From assembly GCA_944353735.1 (NCBI GenBank), contig CALVPU010000270.1:1-7309 (forward strand): a stretch of DNA of 7,309 nucleotides, read 5' to 3'. Under the pieces are notes generated by a model. The model worked only from the letters and a program-made list of their open reading frames with translations, ran no database searches and was not told the DNA's origin. Numbering within the stretch: the stretch's first letter is position 1; every line of letters begins with the position of its first letter. The translations under genes were made by a program, and so were the position numbers. This DNA comes from an uncultured Eubacteriales bacterium. Lineage in GTDB: Bacteria > Bacillota > Clostridia > Christensenellales > Aristaeellaceae. Below, piece after piece: positions 6,074 through 7,309 of the stretch.

Positions 6074-6859
6074 ATGAAGGCAATCATCCGTGCGGCGCTC
6101 GCCGCCGCGCTGGCGCTGGCGCTGTTTGCCGCCGGCGCGCTCGCTGAGGACGAGGTTCGCATCGCGCCTGCCGGGGCGCAGGCGGTCGAAGTCGTCGACG
6201 CTTCCGGCGCGCCCGTCACCCGCGCCTACGACATGACCATCAGCGCGTTCTACCTCGTCGGTTCCGACCGCGCCGAGCTGCGCATCTCCGCCGCCGGCGC
6301 CGATCCCGCGACCGCCGCGTTCTATTCCAACTTTGACAGCACCGCCACCGCGCTGGACGAGCTCGCGCGCGACGGCGGCGACTACCTCGCTTCCACCGGC
6401 GTCGACAGCCTCGCCACCACCGGCTTTGAATCGACGATGGTCGCCGTGATGCCGGGCGGCGTCGCCTCCGGCGAGTTCAGCGGCTGCACGCTGCTGTTCG
6501 CCTCCGAGTCCGACCTCGACGCCTTCTGCCGCACCCGCGTCGGCAGCGGCGCGAGCTGGCGCTTCGCCGGCGCGGCGGAGGATGTGGGCGCCGAAACCGC
6601 CGCCGAAACCGCCGACTACGCGCTGGTGTTCGTCGACGGCGCGGGCACGCCGGTGCCCGGCGTGGTCGCCACCGTCTGCGACGACGCGAATTGCACCATC
6701 GTCACCTCCGGCGCGGACGGACGCGCGGCGTTCTCGCTCGCGCCCTACGCCTACGACGTGCACGTCATGCAGGTCCCCGAGGGCTATGCCGCGCCCGCCG
6801 AGGACTATGTCCTGCCCGCAGAGGGCGGCGAACTGACGATCGCCCTCGCGGCGGCATGA
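6074..6859 (+). CDS. Secreted protein with C-terminal Ig/CnaB-like domain
   Basis: The 261-residue product begins with a clear Sec signal peptide: Lys2 and Arg6, a hydrophobic core at residues 7-22, and a likely cleavage after ALA at 22-24 (before EDE). Residues 25-175 are an unrecognised domain with acidic bias and many Ala/Asp/Ser residues. Residues 181-259 look like a beta-sandwich of the CnaB or carboxypeptidase-regulatory type: ALVFVDGAGTPVPGV, then a CDDANC pair of cysteines (202 and 207), a DGRAAF turn, AYDVHV and VPEGYA. Such domains are common on surface and secreted proteins of clostridia. No LPxTG motif, C-terminal membrane segment or lipobox cysteine is seen, so it is probably released or held non-covalently. 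The start follows GGGAGG at 6063-6068 by 5 nt; an in-frame extension further upstream would overlap the promoter and is rejected. The gene has its own promoter and terminator, so it is probably monocistronic. Specific function unknown. Confidence 0.87.
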   Translation: MKAIIRAALAAALALALFAAGALAEDEVRIAPAGAQAVEVVDASGAPVTRAYDMTISAFYLVGSDRAELRISAAGADPATAAFYSNFDSTATALDELARDGGDYLASTGVDSLATTGFESTMVAVMPGGVASGEFSGCTLLFASESDLDAFCRTRVGSGASWRFAGAAEDVGAETAAETADYALVFVDGAGTPVPGVVATVCDDANCTIVTSGADGRAAFSLAPYAYDVHVMQVPEGYAAPAEDYVLPAEGGELTIALAAA

Positions 6860-6865
6860 ACTTCT

Positions 6866-6898
6866 CCCCGACGTCCCTTGCGGACGCCGGGGCTTTTT
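6866..6898 (+). terminator. Intrinsic terminator after the secreted-protein gene
   Basis: CCCCGACGTCC (6866-6876) pairs with GGACGCCGGGG (6882-6892) over a CTTGC loop, an 11-position stem with one mismatch, followed by CTTTTT (6893-6898). It lies 6 bp after the stop codon and precedes the next promoter. Confidence 0.92.
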
Positions 6899-6954
6899 GC
6901 GCCGCGCGCAGCGAAAGAAATTTGACGCAAAGCCTGTTCTTATGGGAAAAATTA

Positions 6955-6963
6955 TGTTATACT
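6955..6963 (+). promoter_or_regulatory. Extended -10 promoter for the coiled-coil membrane protein gene
   Basis: TGTTATACT gives an extended -10 element: TG, one base, then TATACT (6958-6963). The sequence 17 nt upstream (TGTTCT, 6935-6940) is a poor -35 box. A good TTGACG occurs at 6922-6927 but is 30 nt from this -10 box, too far to be used with it. The region 6910-6985 is clearly AT-rich compared with its surroundings, which supports a promoter here. Confidence 0.65.
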
Positions 6964-6997
6964 CTAAGGTAAAGAGAAAAATTGGGGAGGCTTTGGC

Positions 6998-7309
6998 ATG
7001 GAGCGGAAACACAAGATAGGGCTGATCCTGTTGGCGCTGCTGCTCGCCGCGGCGATCATCGGCATCTTCGTCGTGCGCGGGCAGCTCACCGACCGCGAGG
7101 CGGACTACGCCGCGGCGATGAGCCAGCTCGACGAACAGCAGCAGAGCGCCGCCGACCTCGAGGCGCAGGTCGGACAGCTGACCGCCGACCTCGAGGCCAG
7201 TCAGGCGGAGAACGGCGTCCTGAGCGGCGACCTCGCCGAGGCACAGGAGCGCGCCGCCGAACTCGAGGCGCAGCTCGCCGAACTGGAGGGCGGCGCGACG
7301 GCGTCCACC
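6998..7309 (+). CDS. Membrane-anchored coiled-coil protein (3' truncated)
   Basis: The first 104 codons of this gene are in the window; the frame is still open at the end. The start is set by GGGGAGG at 6984-6990, 7 nt before the ATG. The protein begins with a short basic segment (MERKHK), a single membrane-spanning helix at residues 7-26 (start GLILLALLLAAAIIGIF), then R27. From residue 29 the sequence is almost entirely coiled coil, with heptad-like runs such as DLEAQVGQLTADLEASQ and AAELEAQLAELEGG. This arrangement suggests an inner-membrane anchor with an extracellular coiled-coil stalk, by the positive-inside rule. What the stalk carries lies beyond the window: a peptidoglycan-active or LytR/LCP-like domain would be typical, but nothing here shows it. 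The preceding terminator and its own promoter make it the first gene of a new transcript. Confidence 0.85.
   Translation, partial: MERKHKIGLILLALLLAAAIIGIFVVRGQLTDREADYAAAMSQLDEQQQSAADLEAQVGQLTADLEASQAENGVLSGDLAEAQERAAELEAQLAELEGGATAST

Noticed and set aside
4586..7012. Second long open frame on the minus strand (about 800 codons).
   Set aside because: It is antisense to the HAD-TPK fusion and the secreted-protein gene and crosses a promoter and a terminator. The translation is Arg/Ala/His-rich without recognisable domains.

Overview
The window is very GC-rich DNA (roughly 70% by eye) with strong AGGAGG-type ribosome binding sites and sigma-A-type promoters (one with TTGACG, a 17-nt spacer and a perfect TATAAT). 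The gene families are typical of Clostridia, so a high-GC Firmicutes gut-type anaerobe is the best guess. No rRNA, tRNA or transposase gene is visible, and all six supported genes lie on the + strand. Long antisense open frames also occur, but they are by-products of the base composition.

Layout. 2-1108: 3' part of an HI0933/BaiN-type flavoprotein carrying a repeat-built insertion of about 130 residues. 1109-1493: non-coding, with three copies of a 40-bp repeat. 1494-1742: an 82-residue protein that resembles only the middle domain of the fatty acid kinase FakA. 1743-2453: non-coding, containing a decayed type I-C CRISPR array; three recognisable repeats and a half repeat are followed by a ladder of more eroded copies, and no cas gene is in view. 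2454-4193: a complete COG2509-type FAD-dependent dehydrogenase, also with a low-complexity insertion. 4194-4606: non-coding, with hairpins. 4607-5902: a HAD phosphatase fused to thiamine diphosphokinase. 5903-6073: an intergenic region with a near-consensus promoter and an inverted repeat over the predicted start of transcription. 6074-6859: a small secreted protein with a C-terminal Ig/CnaB-like domain, closed by an intrinsic terminator. 6998-7309: the start of a membrane-anchored coiled-coil protein, cut by the window end.

The genes do not form one obvious pathway. Each has its own ribosome binding site, and the gaps of about 140-710 bp argue against a tight operon. Two unrelated flavoproteins carry low-complexity inserts and several gaps hold decaying repeats, which suggests a genome prone to repeat expansion. 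The points most worth follow-up are the relict CRISPR array, the HAD-thiamine diphosphokinase fusion (a possible one-protein route from thiamine monophosphate to thiamine diphosphate), and the stand-alone FakA middle domain.
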